DNA of 64,000 nt from Microvirga solisilvae (GTDB lineage: Bacteria; Pseudomonadota; Alphaproteobacteria; Rhizobiales; Beijerinckiaceae). Below the pieces are notes generated by a model, which was not told the origin of the DNA, did no database searches, and saw only the letters and a list, made by a program, of their open reading frames with translations. Where the stretch lies: assembly GCF_022808595.1 (NCBI RefSeq), contig NZ_JAKUCN010000005.1:1-64000 (forward strand), written 5' to 3'. Positions 62,227 through 64,000 of the stretch are shown piece by piece (the stretch's first letter is position 1; each line of letters opens with the position of its first letter). The position numbers and the translations under genes are program-made.

Positions 62227-62607
62227 TTGATAGCGGATAATATCTTTCTAAGATGGTTGCTCCGATCCATCATCATCGGACCAATCTTCCTGTTTATCCT
62301 GGGCGCTGCACTTCTCGTCTTCGGCAATGGCGATCCCTCTTACTACCGTCGCGATGGGATGAGGACGATCAATTGCTATGGCTCAACCCCGGGTAATACG
62401 GTATCGGAGCCGATTAAAGTTGAATTCCAGGAGCGTGGTCGTACGGCAATATTGCAGTTCGGCCAGGACACGTTCCGATTACTGTTTCTATCCGACCGGT
62501 TCTTTGAAGATGTCTACGGTAATGGCACCGTCGGGCTTCGTCTTGATCCTGAGGTTTATCTGACAGGCTTGAGAAACGGCGGCATCGGACCATGCGATCT
62601 TGAATGA
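62227..62607 (+). CDS. Small membrane-anchored hypothetical protein
   Basis: The 126-residue product starts at TTG 62227 with AGGTGG about 10 nt upstream. One strongly hydrophobic helix (residues about 11-33, IIIGPIFLFILGAALLVF) is followed by a soluble region with two cysteines (INCYGS; GPCDLE). Base composition is lower in GC than pdxH and the next SDR gene, so it may be an insertion. No family recognised. Confidence 0.65.
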   Translation: MIADNIFLRWLLRSIIIGPIFLFILGAALLVFGNGDPSYYRRDGMRTINCYGSTPGNTVSEPIKVEFQERGRTAILQFGQDTFRLLFLSDRFFEDVYGNGTVGLRLDPEVYLTGLRNGGIGPCDLE

Positions 62608-62632
62608 CGCAGCCCTCTAAGAGATTTGTAAA

Positions 62633-63388
62633 ATGTCCTCTTCGTCCAACACCTCCCGCCGCATCATGCTGCTCACCGGCGCTAGCCGCGGGATCGGGCA
62701 TGCCACGGTGAAGCGCTTCTCCGCCGCCGGCTGGCGCGTGATCACCTGCTCGCGCCATGGCTTCCCGGAAAATTGCCCGTGGGAGATGGGACCGGAGGAT
62801 CATCTGCAGGTCGATCTCGCCAATGCAGAGGACACCGTCCGCGCCATCGCCGAGGTGAAGGAGCGGCTTGCCGCGGAGGGCGGCTGCCTGCATGCGCTCG
62901 TCAACAATGCGGGCATCTCGCCAAAGGGCCCCGGCGGCTCGCGGTTGGATGCCATCCATACGTCGCATGACGATTGGCTGCGAGTGTTTCAGGTGAACTT
63001 CTTCGCCTCGATCATGCTTGCTCGCGGCCTGCAGGACGAACTCACCCGCGCCAAGGGCTCGGTGGTGAACGTCACCTCCATTGCAGGCTCGCGCGTGCAT
63101 CCCTTCGCGGGCGCGGCCTATGCCACCTCGAAGGCGGCGCTCGCCGCGCTCACCCGCGAGATGGCCGCCGATTTCGGGCCGCTCGGCGTTCGCGTGAACG
63201 CCATCTCCCCCGGCGAGATCGACACCTCGATCCTCTCGCCCGGCACGGAGAAGATCGTCGAGCAACTCCCCATGCGCCGTCTCGGCACCCCGGACGAAGT
63301 GGCCAAGGCCATCTACTTCCTCTGCACCGATGCGAGCTCCTACGTGACCGGCGCGGAGCTGCACATCAACGGCGGGCAGCACGTTTAA
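62633..63388 (+). CDS. SDR family oxidoreductase
   Basis: The protein (251 residues) is a classical short-chain dehydrogenase. TGASRGIG at 15-22 binds the cofactor and NNAG near residue 86 is structural. The catalytic serine lies in VTSIAGS, followed by YATSK with Tyr and Lys. The C-terminal ELHINGGQHV is typical of FabG-like members. CSRHGF after strand 2 places Arg where NADPH-preferring enzymes have it. Substrate not determinable. Confidence 0.92.
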   Translation: MSSSSNTSRRIMLLTGASRGIGHATVKRFSAAGWRVITCSRHGFPENCPWEMGPEDHLQVDLANAEDTVRAIAEVKERLAAEGGCLHALVNNAGISPKGPGGSRLDAIHTSHDDWLRVFQVNFFASIMLARGLQDELTRAKGSVVNVTSIAGSRVHPFAGAAYATSKAALAALTREMAADFGPLGVRVNAISPGEIDTSILSPGTEKIVEQLPMRRLGTPDEVAKAIYFLCTDASSYVTGAELHINGGQHV

Positions 63389-63396
63389 GGATTGGC

Positions 63397-63494
63397 GTCA
63401 TCCCGGGGCTGCGGAGCAGAACCCGGGACTGTGAGCAGAATAGAACGCCATTCTCGTCAAGCGATCCCGGATCGGCTACGCCGTCCGGGATGAC
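63397..63494. repeat. Palindromic intergenic repeat (GTCATCCCGG family)
   Basis: A 98-bp element begins GTCATCCCGG and ends CCGGGATGAC, with an inner CCCGGGA/TCCCGG pairing. It fills the gap between the convergent SDR and citrate synthase genes. Similar elements are common between genes in Hyphomicrobiales and may act as terminators here. Confidence 0.8.
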
Positions 63495-63506
63495 CACCTT
63501 AATTCT

Positions 63507-64000
63507 TCAAGCAGCCTGCTTGGGCCACGGCCCCACATAGCGCGATTGCGGGCGGATGATGCGGCCTGCATTTTCCTGCTCGCGGGCGTGAGCCACCCAG
63601 CCTGCCGTGCGTCCTGCCGCAAAGAGCGGGGTGAAGCCCTCGCGCGGAACGCCGAGGGAATCGAGCAGGATCGCCGTGTAGAACTCCACATTCGTGTCGA
63701 GGCGGCGGCCAGGCTTGCGGCGCTGGAGCACGTTCAGAGCCGTCTGCTCCACAGCCTCCGCGAAAGCAATGCGGTTGTCGCCGCCCTTCAGCCGTGCAGC
63801 GGCGGTCTTCAATACATCGGCGCGCGGATCGCGCACGCGGTAGATGCGGTGGCCGAAGCCCATGAGGCGCTCGCCGCGCGCCATGGCGTCGTCGAGCCAG
63901 GCATCCGCGTTCGCCACAGTGCCGATGGCATCGAGCATATCGAGCACCGGACCGGGAGCGCCGCCATGGAGAGGCCCCTTCAATGCGCAGAGGCCCGCGA
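63507..64000 (-). CDS. Citrate synthase family protein, partial (N-terminus outside window)
   Basis: The frame enters from the right edge and ends at 63507, giving the last 164 residues. ALKGPLHGGAPGP contains the active-site histidine. GFGHRIYRVRDPRADVL contains the second histidine and substrate arginines. NVEFYTAILLDSLGV carries the catalytic aspartate-equivalent region, and FAAGRTAGWVAHAREQ the terminal arginine motif. It condenses acetyl-CoA with oxaloacetate, or propionyl-CoA in methylcitrate synthases; the fragment does not separate these. Confidence 0.93.
   Translation of the reverse strand, partial: AGLCALKGPLHGGAPGPVLDMLDAIGTVANADAWLDDAMARGERLMGFGHRIYRVRDPRADVLKTAAARLKGGDNRIAFAEAVEQTALNVLQRRKPGRRLDTNVEFYTAILLDSLGVPREGFTPLFAAGRTAGWVAHAREQENAGRIIRPQSRYVGPWPKQAA

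Overview
The window looks like chromosomal DNA from an alphaproteobacterium of the order Hyphomicrobiales (Rhizobiales), possibly a Microvirga-like member of the Methylobacteriaceae. This is inferred from the GC-rich housekeeping genes, a RibB with a degenerate RibA-like tail, many GTG/TTG starts and several families of palindromic intergenic repeats. No database search was possible. No insertion sequence, prophage, CRISPR array or rRNA operon was seen.

Layout. (1) 1-10567 (minus) is one uninterrupted reading frame running off the left edge. It encodes a giant RTX/cadherin-like surface protein of more than 3500 residues. (2) 11.2-38.0 kb is a large surface-polysaccharide locus. It starts with an aldose-1-epimerase-like gene and manC. 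Next comes an AT-richer block (14.2-21.9 kb): a glycosyltransferase, PIG-L deacetylase, left-handed beta-helix acyltransferase, DegT aminotransferase, WbqC protein, a second glycosyltransferase, and a six-helix membrane protein resembling an ABC-exporter membrane domain without its ATPase. A GC-rich operon follows (22.1-28.6 kb): wbpA, a fused wbpB-wbpD, wbpE and two glycosyltransferases. The minus strand then carries asnB, a glycosyltransferase, wbpI, rmlA, rmlC, rmlB and a phosphomannomutase. (3) 38.2-43.5 kb holds tRNA-Gln, tRNA-Pro and ordinary core genes (lipoprotein, DoxX, stress protein, BioY, metallo-hydrolase). (4) 43.9-47.2 kb is a small island of two further glycosyltransferase-like genes. 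(5) 47.7-64 kb is mostly core metabolism and envelope maintenance: DUF1499, M48 protease, DUF898, MarR, patatin, an interrupted DoxX gene, L,D-transpeptidase, deacetylase, ribB, aroC, a phosphatase, fabI, a DnaJ-like chaperone, pdxH, an SDR and the end of a citrate synthase.

How the genes fit together. manC plus the phosphomannomutase give GDP-mannose. rmlA/B/C give dTDP-4-keto-6-deoxyhexoses, but no rmlD is present. WbpA, WbpB-D, WbpE and WbpI together make a complete set for a UDP-2,3-diacetamido-2,3-dideoxy-mannuronic acid type sugar, and the neighbouring AsnB homologue could amidate a uronic acid. Several transferases could assemble the glycan. No flippase, polymerase or export ATPase is visible here, so those must lie elsewhere. 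The giant adhesin and at least four polysaccharide transcription starts share TGTAAC/GTTAC-type sequences near their promoters, which suggests coordinated control of the cell surface.

Most notable items: the architecture and internal repeats of the giant protein; the WbpB-WbpD fusion and complete diacetamido-uronate pathway; the ATPase-less ABC-like membrane protein; the shared promoter motif; the helix-turn-helix extension on RibB with a strong internal ribosome site, flanked by inverted repeat copies; an amber-interrupted DoxX gene; and a 22-codon ORF with a near-perfect ribosome binding site.
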